DNA of 64,000 nt from the NCBI RefSeq assembly GCF_020520425.1, contig NC_079487.1:126068385-126132384 (forward strand), written 5' to 3'. Positions 35,020 to 47,335 of the stretch are shown here, in pieces. Under the pieces are notes generated by a model, which was not told where the DNA came from, ran no database searches, and saw only the letters and a list, made by a program, of their open reading frames with translations. Position numbers and translations under genes: made by a program. Numbering within the stretch: position 1 is the stretch's first letter; each line of letters begins with the position of its first letter. Origin of the DNA: Spinacia oleracea (Eukaryota; Streptophyta; Magnoliopsida; Caryophyllales; Amaranthaceae).

Positions 35020-36183
35020 GGAAAAATTACTTTAAATAATCCAACATTTTGACGATTTTTCAATAATAATTCAACCTATGAATTATTATCTAATAAACCA
35101 ACCTTTTATATCCCGTTAACTTTTATTAGACCCAAATGACCGAAATTCGGAAAAGAAGGTAAACTTTCTTTAAGTTTTTTTTCCCCTTACCTCCTTCCTC
35201 CTCACTCCTCTACCTCCATAGCCCCTTTCTGATATCTCCTCTTCTCCCCTCCGTGCTACTACCATAATGTCAGCCCACTAGAAAATCGCCCCAGCCAAGA
35301 CATCCTATGCTTGCCTCCCTGAAACACCAACCCACTCTTGAAACCTGACCTCTCTCCACCGTCTTCATCTTCATATGCAACCACCACCCTAATTAATTCC
35401 ATTCATGGACACCCAAACTCCAACTCCAACCAATCTCCCATCAAAACCAACCAAGAACGTCGTGTTTGTCACTGCCCACTGCAACAAGTAGGAGAAGGCG
35501 GAGAGAGAAAACTGCAACTCCTCACACCCAAACTACCACGGGCATCACATTCATACCTATCAAACTCGCCGTTATCACCAAGCCTAGCCGCACTACACTT
35601 GTGCCACCCTTATTCGTTGGAATGTCGTATCCAAATCAGAAATTTCAGACTTTTTTGAGTAAATTTGGAAATTATTCAGACAACTATTTTGAAATTTTGG
35701 CATGAATTACAGTAACTCTGGTGTTTAATATCAAACAAATTAAACTAAATCACAATTTAGCTTTTATGAAATCAAAGGTTTTACATCTAAACAAAAAAAT
35801 TGGGACTTGTGGTGTTCTTGGTGTAGGTGGTGACTGAAGATGGTCTTAGTGGAGCTAGGTGTTGTGGGGTGTGTTGAAGGGGGAGGAGAAAGAAAGGGAC
35901 GGCGGTGGTGATGGAGTTGTTGTCATCAATGGCGGTGGTGTTGGAGTTTTAACGGGGAAAGAAGGAAACTAAAAAAAACCCAGAATGAATACAAAAGGAA
36001 AAAGAAAAAGAAAAAGAAAAATATTTTTAAAATAAAAATAAATTAATAGTTGAATGACACGTGTACATGTTACCTATTATATTGGGTTGGTGACCGGTAA
36101 GGTGCAATAAAAGTTAATGGGTTGGCAAAGGTTGGATTATTAAATAATAATCCAAACGTTGGATTATTAACGAAAAATCGTCC
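35020..36183. mobile_element. Mutator-type long-TIR element, 1164 bp
   Basis: Target duplication TATTCGATA / TATTCAATA (one mismatch) at 35011-35019 and 36184-36192. Ends share TAATCCAAC and CGATTTTTC words in inverted order, and both arms hold further AATCCAAC copies. The left half is C/T-rich and the right half G/A-rich (CTCCTTCCTCC versus GGAGGAGAAAGAAAGG), so much of it could fold back on itself. Open frames at 35338-35705 lie in the C-rich arm and are compositional. Confidence 0.7.
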
Positions 36184-36279
36184 TATTCAATATGCCTTAA
36201 ATTGATCAAGCCTTTTATTATAACGCCCTAAAGGAAATCTCGCTAGGGTTATCTGTTTTGATCCTAACTTATGGCTTTT

Positions 36280-36470
36280 CCGCATCAGTCTAGAGAATAT
36301 TATATAAACTCTCTAGATTATAACCTAGTTGTATCATGTAATATTACTTCTCAATATTAATAAAGTTTTTCTCTCATCTGTCTGTGGACGTAGCTAAGAC
36401 ATTGTTAGAGAACGAATAAAATCTTAACGGGGTTACCTGGATTTGCATTTCCCTACTAATACAAGTATTA
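36280..36470 (+). mobile_element. Probable copia LTR fragment (R/U5 part)
   Basis: The order TATAAACTCTCTAGA, TATTAATAAAG (poly-A-signal-like), CTGTGGACGTAGC and a following AACGAATAAAATCTTAACGG resembles the downstream half of common plant copia LTRs. No internal domain follows, so it is a solo or broken LTR in the upstream region of UGT copy 2. Confidence 0.5.
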
Positions 36471-36622
36471 AAGAAATGACAAAGCAAATATGACGTTATA
36501 ATAATGACTTCATGGAAGTAACCTCAGCATATACGTGTATAAACCTAATTTTCGGGTATGGCATGCAGGCCACGGAGCAAATGGCCAAAATCAACCTAAA
36601 ACGTGGTTCACATCATGTCACA

Positions 36623-36635
36623 CGTCAATACGTCA
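36623..36635 (-). promoter_or_regulatory. Paired TGACG motifs of UGT copy 2
   Basis: On minus, TGACGTATTGACG: two TGACG boxes 8 bp apart, about 80 bp upstream of the TATA box. It parallels the as-1-like pair of copy 1 but with different spacing and position, so it is not simply the same inherited block. Confidence 0.4.
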
Positions 36636-36713
36636 TACTTTCTGTGATAACAAATACAAAACCAACACATATATAATAATGTTTTTCTCCTAATCTCCCT
36701 CCTAGAGATCGAC

Positions 36714-36720
36714 TATAAAT
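36714..36720 (+). promoter_or_regulatory. TATA box of UGT copy 2
   Basis: TATAAAT in CGACTATAAATAACG, 74-80 bp upstream of the ATG at 36794; the heptamer is identical to that of copy 1. Confidence 0.75.
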
Positions 36721-36793
36721 AACGTTAGCAAATAACAACATTTCCATACCAACTCCCAAATAAATAAATAAAGTAAAAAAAAATTCACATAAA

Positions 36794-39017
36794 ATGAAAA
36801 CAAAGAAAATGAATTCAACAAAGCCACATGTTGTTGTAATCCCATACCCAAGCCAAGGCCATATAAACCCACTTCTTCAATTTGCTAAACGTTTAGCCTC
36901 CAAGGGAATCAAAGCCACATTCGCCACTACCAAACACACAATCTCCTCTATCTATTCCCTCCAAAACGTCGCCGTCGAGCCGTTATCGGACGGGTTCGAC
37001 GATGGAGTCTACCCTGAAGCCGGGTCCGAGGACTTCTTCCTTAACTCGTTTAAATTAAATGGTTCTAACTCCCTTGCCCGCCTCATTGAAAACCATCTAA
37101 ACACTGCGTTTCCGGTGACTTGTGTGGTATACGACGCGTTTTTACCGTGGGCCTTGGACGTGGCTAAGGATTATGGCTTATTTGGCGCCGCGTTTTTTAC
37201 TAACTCGGCTGCGGTTTGCTCCATTTTCTGTTGTGTGAGCCGTGGCTTGATTGAGTTGCCTTTTAAGCCGGACGCGGTGCAATGTGCTTTGCCTAAAATG
37301 CCCTTATTTAAAGGCGATGATTTGCCTACTTTTCTCAGGAAACCTGAAAGTTACCCGGCTTACTTGGCTATGAAGTTGAGCCAGTTTTCTAATTTGGATT
37401 TAGCTGATTGGATGTTTTGCAACTCTTTTGAAGATTTGGAGTTAGAGGTACGTATTTTTTACACACTTCACTCCTCTTCTTTTCGTATTCTATGTTTTTA
37501 TACCCATTAGTCCATTACTCCCTCCGTCCCGGAATACTCGTAACGATTTGACTTTTTGCACTATTCACATAATTCACTTTGACCTTATTTTATTCATAGT
37601 ATATGAAAATAAGTGTTAGCATATAATATATTATTGATATCTTAATATATATTTTCAAAATATTAATATTTTATAAGTTTTTATGATATATAATTGAAGA
37701 TATTGATGGTCAAAGTTGTGCATTGGCAAGCGTGTCCAGTCAAACCGTTGCGAGTATTCCGGGACGGAGGGAGTACCATTTACTATCATTTATCATCTAG
37801 CTAAAAACGTCTAAATCGGTCTAACATACATAATAGGTGTAACCAACCTACGAATACGAAGTATTAAGAAAAAAAATGCCCAAAAAATGAATTTTTCTCG
37901 ATCATTTCTTGAAGTCTTTTATCCCTAACAAAGCACACAACTCACAACTATCACGTGGAAAAAAAATGAATGAAGCAGGTTGAATTGAAGAAAAAATCAT
38001 TTATTACACGTCAACTTACACACGACTTTCTCGTTTCCTCATTTATAATTTCTAAACACAAGAGTTTTGACATACTTAATAGGAGTACAATCTATGAAGT
38101 ACTCCGTATAACATAGTAGTACTACGTACATAACAAGAATGATAATCAGTAGCTAGTTTAATTATAACTAATTGATGGGTTAATCATGCTTGTAGGTTAT
38201 CGAAGGTATAACGGAGAAATGGCCGGCAAAATTAATCGGACCGATGGTTCCGTCCTCTTACTTAGACGGGAGAATAGACCGAGACATTGGTTATGGAGCA
38301 AGTTTGTGGAAACCATTAAGCGAGAAGTGCAAAGAATGGCTGAAAAATAAGCCAAGGAAATCAGTAATTTACATATCTTTTGGTAGCATGGTTTCACTAA
38401 CTCGAGAACAAACTGAGGAAATAGCATGTGCATTAAAAGAAAGCAACTATTACTTCCTTTGGGTGGTTAGGGAGTCCCAATTTAGTAAACTCCCAAAAGG
38501 GTTTCAAGAAGAAGTGTCGATGACAGAACGAGGAATGATCGTTACATGGTGCAACCAGCTGGAAGTTTTAGCCCACGAAGCAACTGCTTGCTTCGTGACT
38601 CATTGTGGGTGGAACTCGACACTCGAAGGGCTTAGCCTCGGGGTGCCAATGGTAGGGGTCCCACAATGGAGTGATCAGTTGCCTGACGCGAAGTTCATTG
38701 AGGAGGTTTGGGGGGTTGGAGTCTGGGCTAAGGAAGACGATAAAGGAGTGGTTAGGAGAGAAAACTTGAGAAGATGTTTGAAGGAAGTAATGGAAGGGAA
38801 AAGGAGTGAAGAGATAAGAGAGAACGCTTCCAAATGGAGAGAGTTGTCTAAGAAAGCAGTTAGCCATGGTGGGAGCTCAGACAACCATATTAACGACTTT
38901 GTTCAACATTTGAGATGTACCAGTTCCAGTTCCGTAATGGGTGATGACCATCATGTTCCACAACGGGAGCACGAATACCCATTCCTGGACAAAGCCGGAC
39001 TTATCACAGTTAAATAA
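36794..39017 (+). CDS. UDP-glycosyltransferase, UGT74-like (tandem copy 2)
   Basis: Two exons, 36794-37447 and 38196-39017, joined in phase 0 at exactly the same codon as copy 1, giving 491 aa. His23 of the catalytic pair, YDAFLPWALD and the PSPG box at residues 336-379 (WCNQ...HCGWNS...WSDQ) are all intact, so it should be an active glycosyltransferase. The two proteins are closely alike along their whole length up to DFVQHLRCTSS near residue 455. After that copy 2 carries about 30 unrelated residues ending DKAGLITVK, against 10 (ending NKLD) in copy 1. Acceptor differences would most likely map to the N-terminal half, where substitutions cluster (for example residues 38-110). The intron (748 bp) holds its own Stowaway element, unlike that of copy 1. 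Confidence 0.9.
37518..37773. mobile_element. Stowaway MITE, 256 bp, in the UGT copy 2 intron
   Basis: Ends CTCCCTCCGTCCCGGAATAC on both strands (perfect over 20 bp), TA at 37516-37517 and 37774-37775. The inverted similarity continues into TCGTAACGATTTGAC and GTCAAACCGTTGCGA. High end identity suggests a recent insertion, after the UGT duplication. Confidence 0.92.
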
Positions 39018-39341
39018 TGGATTTTATGATAACAGAATTGTACTGGTGTCTGACAATGGTGCAATCAGTTCTGCATTGTTGGAGTTCTTCTGTTGCTCTA
39101 GAGGTTTTCTAAGTTGTTTAATGCTCTAGGGTTTATTGTTGGGCTCACTAGGTTAGACTTAAAGTTAAAAAAAAAAGTTACCTTTCATTATCAAAAAGAG
39201 AAAAAACAGAGGGATTTCAATCTCATGATTCTTTTCCATCGAAAATCCGACAATAGTATTTTATGTACAGACTATAAGAATAGAATACATTAAAAACTCA
39301 GGTATAATTCAGATCGAAACTACCTCAAAATTTGAATCATG
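39018..39341. other. Convergent 3' ends of UGT copy 2 and the helicase
   Basis: About 320 bp between the UGT stop and the helicase stop on the opposite strand. It contains no gene, and the two transcripts probably end here tail to tail. Confidence 0.6.
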
Positions 39342-42300
39342 TTACAGGACCTCAGCAACAGGGGATGCATTCCTAGCTCTGCTGCGACCTGTTTCAAGTC
39401 GAAAAATGGAAAAATAGCTTTAACTGATAGAATACGATGCTGGCGAGTATGGAGTATAATATACATACAATATGCCAATTGATAAATGGTAATGATGTTG
39501 CCAAGTGATTAAGGGTGCAACTAGTTCAACTATTTGTTTTACTTTGGCTAAAAATTGCTCAGTAATTCATTTTGGCAATTAATACTCCAACATGAATATT
39601 GACATTCAATGTGTTGTCCAATATGGATATTGACACCAGTTTTAACAAACAAGGTTTTCAGAAAGTGAGAGACTCTTAACACCCGGGCGCATACATGACA
39701 ATGACAATGACAATGACAATGACAATGACAATGACAATGACAGGGTAGTTTTGGTTTAGTTAATGCAATCGCGTAGACCTAAAAGAAAGAAAATCCTCAC
39801 CTCTCTTCTTAACCTTATTCCTGAAGCCTCTTTTCCTGCTAAATGCTGTCTCCTGCAATTAATGAAAACAGACTCCATTAGAGATAAATTATGCATATGG
39901 AACCTCCTTTGATTACTGTTTCTTTTTATTTCCTTGTTTTTTTAAGAGAGAGGTGGGGATATACCACTGGCTTTCCAAGCATTTCTGCTTCACGGACAGC
40001 ATCAACAAGGTCTTGATTCTGTTCACTATATAAGCTTGTCACAACACCAAACTGGCCTGCTCTGGCTGTACGACCAACTCTATGCAGAAAATCCACAGCA
40101 CAAGAAGCGAATTCTGCCTGGAAACACAAAGCAAACAAAAAGATCCATTTTAGTGAGAGACGGAAAAAATAGCCAAACAGAATAAACAACTTCAGATAAT
40201 TACAGAGTTTTTTATGTGTGCAGATTTTCTGGCATTCAAGCAACCAGAACTTAGCACTATAACATTCACTTAGATAAGCTCAAAATAATGAATAGAGTGG
40301 CAAGCAATCAGCAGGAATAGCAGGGACACGGACCGAATGGATAGTATGTGGATTTGAGTGTTAACATTGGTCCTAAAAGAGGAGCTTGACATTCTCTGTC
40401 ACTGAAGTATACATTTCATAGTCTAAAAATCATACCTCGTACAATGGGATGGAACACAAGATCTCATGTCAAACATTTTGAAGAGGATTTTTGACGTTCT
40501 CTATTGATATTCTAAGGATCACACCTCATACAATGGGATAGAACATAAAGTCTACTACGTAAATAGCAAGTTTTGACAGACTTAACGAAGACTACTTGAT
40601 GCAGGCTTGTCCGGTTTATTAGTTTAGCCATATTGGAGACTAAACCATCTACTTATAAGGCACAATATATGTTTGCATGCATTAGTTTAGTGCACACTTT
40701 GATGGGGATCAAGTGGCTGCGTACCCTTATACTCGAAGGTTCAAGATTTACCTGTGCCTCTCATTTAAACTAATGGAAATTGGGAATTTCATTTTCTATA
40801 CCAAATTACCAACTCAAAATATGCTTATTGGAGCATTGGTTTCTAATAAGTGGTAATAGTAGAAGCATTTTTACAAATGGTTAAAATCCATGAAATCACA
40901 AAACTATCAAAATTGAGGCGTTGACTAAAAATATTACCTCCGTGCAAGTAAGAATATGACCAACTTAGAAATTTGACATGTAGGCCAAAATTCTAAAATT
41001 TTACACCAGCAACCTCAGTTTTCAGTAATCAGGTCTATCAGGTCCATTGGCTATTAACTTCAAATGGGTAACCTCCAGATACATTTCAATCTTAGCTACA
41101 ATGTGCTATGAATCAATATTATGGAGAAGGTCACTTGTGGAGAGGGGCACTTCAGGGAGGAACATTACATTTCAGTTATTAGTAGCTTGAAGAATAAATT
41201 CAGTTTGTTAAAGGGAAAGGCCTGTGTAGAGCATATGAGAGAGAAATAATCATGTTGAGTATTGTGAAATGTAGCCAGTTAGTGTTATTTGGGAGAGTGC
41301 CGTTCCTCTCAAAAATTGGCAAGACCGTAATTGGTGATTAGTCATCTTGATTAGCATTTTCTTCATGTTCTTCAAAGTTCTTCCTACTTGTGCTTATTTC
41401 AATCTTGGACAAAAGGTCCCTCTTTAACCTCACTATTCCAGCACACTGGTCCACTTTATACTATTTGAGTATTTGATAATACCCATGTGGTAAAGACAAA
41501 TTTCTTCCCTGTGCAAAAAGTACGAAAAGGAACCACTTTCAAGTATCTCTCAAATTTTCTTGGTTTCAGATGTTAAAGTAAATAGGAAGATCAATGGGAA
41601 ACGAGGTAAATTAAACAACATGGACAGGTAAATACTCCACCTGAATAAAAGTACGCTGTACTACGCACAAAGTAAAACACAAATTAAAAAGTCGTTACAT
41701 GCATGTGTTTTGTGTGAACTTTCTCGGAGAAGAAAAACAGGGAGGACTTCAAAGTTCTTCAATGTGATATTTATTTTACAATTGTTTTCCACATCAAAGA
41801 TGCCAGTTTCCTACTTTCCTTCTCTTGTTGGGTCCAGATTTATTGAAATATAATCGATAAAACTAAATGATAGCCGTATGAATTCATAATTTTCATGAGT
41901 ATACTATATACTATGTAGAAAAGTTGGACAGCGATCTCAAATTTTCCCTTACAAAAGAGAGTGATAGAATTACCATTTATTTTAAGACTCAAATGCCCAA
42001 AGATATTTTATTGCAATTAGAGATCTTTTTTGAGGAAAGTACCTGAATAACGTGTGATACATTGGGAATGTCAAGACCACGAGCCGCAGCATCAGTGCAC
42101 ACTAGCACGCCACCCCTTTCTCTGAAGTCAACTAAGTTCTTTGTAGATTCTTCAAGAGAGCTGTTCCTATGGTAGCAGAAACATTGGATCCCAGAAGACT
42201 GCAGTATTTTAGCTACTGACTCCACTGCATCAACAGTATTTGCAAACACCATTGTCCTATTTACAGCAGCATCAGAACCATACGAATTGGACTTGACACC

Positions 42301-45300
42301 TTGATTCACTGCATTTACAAGTGTATCGACTTGAGTATCGATAGACACCTCTACCCACCTCTGTTCTAACCTGAAGCACCAAAAAGCAACCAGATGATCC
42401 ACATCTTAGTAACTCAGTAAACTATTCACAGAGCACCCCTCCCACAAATGTTGCTAGTTAAGTGAAGCCTCTGACAGTTCATTAAAGCAAAGAATTCTTG
42501 AAGAAAGTAGGAGGTAGTCTGTGACCCAACAACCAGGAAAACATTACTTTGAACAACGAATACACGTATAAGTAAAGGAAAAAGGATGAAGAAGAAGCAG
42601 AATAACAAATTGGTGAATGCATAGTATCTTGTGTAAGCATAATGCACAGGTATAATAGACTAAAATCATTTTCTCCAACAACTTACCAAATCATGCATAT
42701 ACATGCTATTCAGTGTGTGCCACTAGGGAACAAACAAAACAAACCGATTCATTTTTAAGTAGAACTGCCAAACCCTGAAAAACACTGACAGTCAAACAGC
42801 CCTGTATAGTCTACACTATGCACTGATGGATCTTCTTGACAAACAGACACATTTTAACATTAACCACAAAACATATTGAAACAGTCATATAGGAAGAAGC
42901 AGAAATAACTAGCAGGGAAAAAAATAACCAGATAAAAGAAATGGAAACAGATGACAGAATCAAAAGAATATGTGTTACCTAGGGTTGTGGCAATGCAGAT
43001 AATTTCCACTAACCCAGCTAGCACCTGGAAACAGCCTTTTTAAGACTCCACCAGCTGTTTGCTTACCATTTACTGGAAGAGTTGCAGCAACAAAGATATA
43101 CTGCTTACTACGTTCGTAAATTTCACGACTTCTTCGCCAACCCCTTCTCACACCAGAGCCGGATACCTCTTCTGCCAACATTGCACTATCGACAACAATT
43201 TCTTCTTCTTCTTCAACAGAAATATCGCTGAGCAGATCATCTTCTTCTTCCACAGAAATATCGCCGAGCTGATCATCTTCATCTTCACAATCAAATGACA
43301 ATTGGATGTCAGGATTCAATTCTTTTGTTTCCTTAGATGGACTAGTCTTTGATCGTGACAATAACTTCTCATCAAAACGAAGCATATTTATGAGACGGAT
43401 AACTTGATTCTGGAAGCTGCCACAAAGTAACAGATCAGCTTCATCAAATACCTGCCATTATTGTGCACCAAAAGTAAGCATGAAATGTATAATACTTCTA
43501 CTAGGCATTAGTTAAAATAAAGTTATGCAGCTGAATAACTTACCACATGTTTCACCCCACGCAAAAAGTTAAATTGACGGTTTCTTTCTCGATCAACGTC
43601 ATAAAGATAATTCAAAAGAGCAACGGGTGTTGAGACAATAATGTCGGGTTTCTTATGAGGCCATCCCTGCAAGAGAGAATTTCACGTGTGAGAACCGTAA
43701 ACATAATAATCTTTCCATAAACCAGGAAACCTCACAGCTCAACAAGAAAACTAATAACCATTTTTCTCAAAAAGAAAACAAATACACATTTCACTTAAAT
43801 ATAGTTTCTTGTAAGACACTTCCTGTGTTTTCTGTTAAGTTGTACAATTTTTTTTGTAAAAGAGTCCTCCAACACAAACTGTGACCATTATATCTTTAAT
43901 TTATGACTGAATGAATTATCAAAGTTGATATTGACCAAAATATACGGTCAAAGTTCACAAACTTTAACCATGGATAGAGAAATGATGCAGCTAAAAGAAT
44001 GGAAGTATGAATTCTGAAATGCATCAGATACCAAAGAATACTAAAGAACACCACATACAACTATACTAGAGTATCACCTGCTTCCCACATACTGCAGCTG
44101 CTCTAAGGAGGGGTTCACCATCGTCACCACAGAGAAGGTTAGCCATGCGAACCACTTGCTCACACAGCATTACATTAGGGCAGAGTACCAGAGAAAGCTG
44201 AGAGAGGTGATTTTTTCCAAGAACAGGAGCTTCAATCCCTGGGTCATTGCGTGCATGAAGAAGCTTCTCAGCCAGTGGGACAAGATAGCCATGTGTTTTA
44301 CCACTTCCAGTCTCTGCAGCAACAACTGTGTCCTTTCCTGATAGTATGGATGGTATACAAGCGGCCTGAACAAGATAAAGTCCCGTTAACATAGAATACG
44401 TCATGAAGTATTCAACCTGGTTTGACAACTACTGCAGATAATTCTTGGAACAGGATGTTTTGTTAATGATAGGAGTAGTTAATATTCTATTTAGAATTGA
44501 GAAAAAAAAAAGGGGGCACTTTCTATTTCATTTATACTTTCTATTTCTCTTAAATTAAAATGAGGTCTCTACCCTGGAAATAATTTCAATCTTACTTAAG
44601 GATGATCTTATAATATATACCTGTCAGTGGGAGGAAGTATGTCTACACCATACCAAATACATACTGCAGGAGAAAGGCGCAGACAGAGTTTATCATTCAA
44701 AATGAATGTGCCAACTGTCAAACTAAATCCAAAGTTCTATATTTCAATATTTCATCTACTCCAGCATGCTAATTAAAGAATTAACATTGTTTTAACCGAA
44801 AGGTTCTTAGTTTGTTTTGTATATTTTAGTGCAAAGAGAAAACAATATCATTCCACACAATCACAAGGCTCCGTCTAATGACATATAGATAATAAACTTA
44901 CACTATTTCACCCAATAATTGGAGCGGTTGTTGTTGCGAAACCTTTAGTTGGACTAGGTTGCTGAATCAAAACAAATAGAAGATAGCCAGAGAGATGTCC
45001 TATTTAGTCCATCAGTGAGGAAAATAAAGTTGAATGAATCCTACATTTTCTCAATGCTGCGATATTACGGTGACCAAATAAAGTATGTAATTTGCACAGC
45101 CTCGAGGTTTAGGTTGAAGACAAGAGCTTAGCAAGAATGGAAACACAACATAAATACAATAATGACTACTGAACAATAAACTAACGCAAGTATGCAACAA
45201 CTAAATCAACCCTGACTTAATGAAGTTGCCTTCCGGTACCCTTTCAATTAAAGAAACCTAGTCGATTTAAAATTGATAAGTAATAAAGGAGACAAAGTTT

Positions 45301-47335
45301 GAAGTCAAACAAACACTACTTAAAGTCAGGTTGTGTATCCTAGAACAGCACCCTCGGCATTATTAAAGCTTGAATTGTGAATTTGAGAGGAAGTCTAAAA
45401 TAGTTTCATGTGGAAGAAGAGCAAGCAAAATCCTTCATTTAAGGGCAGAGGCACAGAGCTGCTAAGCTAATAGCATAAACAGACCTCTCTAAGTGCATGA
45501 CCTGATTGCCTAATGAAATTTAAACATGTACAGTTCTTTAAGAAAATCTATTAGGCTTAACAAAAGGAGAATGTAACTATTATTGAGATTATTATTCTGA
45601 CCATCACATTCCAACCCATGCCCTGTCAAGCTAACAACCAAGGAATAAGAGAAAGGAAAATTGTAACATAACAAAAGGATTATAATTATGATATATGGAT
45701 GTCTCCAATTGGTTTCTGCAGAATCTTGTAGCCTCTAACTAAGTTGTGCCCTAGGAATCAAACAAAGCTTACTACAAAGAGTCACATGATCCTGCTTCAT
45801 CTATTGCATAAATGTGTAAGCAGAGGTGACAAGTTTTAGACTTGTCCCGATTCATACAAGTCTACATTTAAACATGATGTCTTTAGGAAGCACTACCAGA
45901 TGGAATTGCTAGAATTGATTTGAAATAGGTTATTCTTTCAAGAGGGATTAAAGAAGGAAGACCATATTAAAGTAACCAGGAGAAGGAAAGGATCGTTGTT
46001 CAGTAGCTATCTTCCCATAGAAAAGCTTCTTAACACTAGCATAGACTTCTTCAAGCCAGATAACATAAACATCGAAGAAAGAAAAATGCAGAGAATATAC
46101 ATCATTGAGTTATTCACCATCTTTCTTGCATTCAAAAACCACATAATCTATTACTCGAGAAAGTTTGCAAGAACTAAGATCTATATAGGAGCTCCCGACT
46201 CTAAAAAGCCTGGATCTTCGTCCTATCTTTCGAATTCAAACAAGTGGTTTCAACCTTCATTATTCATTTCTGAACTAAATGGGCATTTCGTTGTGATCCT
46301 AGTCCTACTACAAAGTTGATTGAGAATTCCGTCTAGAAAAACAGCCCAGGCTTTTTAGAGTTGGGAGCTCTGATTTTTAGAGTTGGGATCTTCGTCCTAT
46401 CTCTCGATTTCAAACAAGTGGTTTTCAACCTTCATTATTCATTTCTTAACTAAGTGGGCATTTGAGCATTTCTTTGTGATCCTATTCCTACTACAAAGTT
46501 GATTGAGAATTCCGTCTTGAAAAACAGCCCAGGCTGGCTTTCACCTTCATCTGTAACTCGAATATGCATCAATCAAAGAGGCTAACATAAGAAATTACTA
46601 TACATTTTTATCATCAGAAGTCAGATAAACAAATTTTAAAAATTTCAGTTCTTCAAATCCACCTTAAACCAATTGAAATTACAATATATGTAGCTGAATT
46701 CAAACACATTGACATGAGAGAAGCAAGAAAATGTGGTTATTCCCAGTGGTCAGGCCAGGCTATTTCATGAAAAATTTCATGTTAGTTTAAAATGAAATGT
46801 CCATAGTCTCAATACCCATCTACAGAAGTGTCGAGAATTCAACACATGTACTTTAGATAAAATGGAGGAATCCGAGTAGCATATATTCCCACATCAGGGT
46901 AACAAACTAACAATTGCCCCCTCACCAATTCTCATAAATTCATAAAACCCACATCCAAAACAAAAATAATTATTAATTTACAAACTATCCACTAATCAAA
47001 AACTACTCAAAGCATAAAACAGAGAAAAGCAGAGAGACCTGAATCAAAGAGGGTTTAGAAAATCCAGCATTATTTAGAGAACGAGAGAGCTTCTCAGATA
47101 CACGAAGAGAAGCCCATGAAATGGCATCGTTAGCGAAGAAGGTGTCGTCACCGCCATTGTTAAGAGCTTCAGAAGTTGCAGTTGCAGTTGCAAAAGCTTT
47201 AATAGTGATGGTGTACCTGTGATGAAGAGGCCTACAAGAAATGAGTTTAATTGGATGATAAAATGGTGGGTGAGGAGAGAGAAATAAGGGTGATATAATT
47301 GATGGTTGTCTGTAGATTTTGCAAATTTGGAGCAT
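39342..47335 (-). CDS. RH22: DEAD-box ATP-dependent RNA helicase, plastid, RH22-like
   Basis: Eight exons on minus: 47335-47039, 44365-44078, 43666-43544, 43451-42979, 42370-42043, 40117-39965, 39852-39801 and 39388-39342, all GT-AG. The product is 586 aa (from memory, Arabidopsis RH22 is about 580). The ATG at 47335 is the first in frame. A basic N-terminus of about 45 residues looks like a transit peptide. Motifs in order: Q motif (FSKPSLIQ, ending exon 1), motif I AETGSGKT at 116-123, STPVALL (Ib), DEAD at 239-242, AATLP (motif III, Ala in place of the usual Ser), ARGLDIP (V) and HRVGRTAR at 515-522 (VI). An acidic insert with two copies of a DISVEEE unit separates DEAD from motif III. A short basic tail (FSRKRGFRNKVKKRG) may bind RNA. 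Arabidopsis RH22 acts in chloroplast ribosome assembly; the same role here is inferred. Confidence 0.88.
39695..39742. repeat. Microsatellite (ATGACA)8
   Basis: Eight perfect tandem copies of a hexamer in intron 7 of the helicase gene. Confidence 0.95.
43218..43290. repeat. In-frame minisatellite in the helicase acidic insert
   Basis: Two copies of a unit containing CAGAAATATCGC.GAGC.GATC (plus strand, about 35-36 bp) encode the repeated GDISVEEEDD / SDISVEEEEE on minus. Flanking Glu/Asp codons (TTC/ATC runs on plus) extend the repeat-prone stretch. Confidence 0.8.
46189..46535. repeat. Fold-back plus tandem duplication in helicase intron 1
   Basis: A 25-bp inverted pair (46189-46213 and 46346-46370, 24 of 25 matching, GAGCTCCCGACTCTAAAAAG on the left) brackets a unit whose interior (from GATCTTCGTCCTATC at 46213) is repeated 174 bp downstream from 46387 to about 46535. 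A transposon end or a rearrangement could explain it. Confidence 0.8.

Noticed and set aside
35338-35705. Open frames of 106 and 79 codons
   Set aside because: They lie in the C-rich arm of a Mutator-type element; the Ser/Pro/Thr-rich product reflects base composition.
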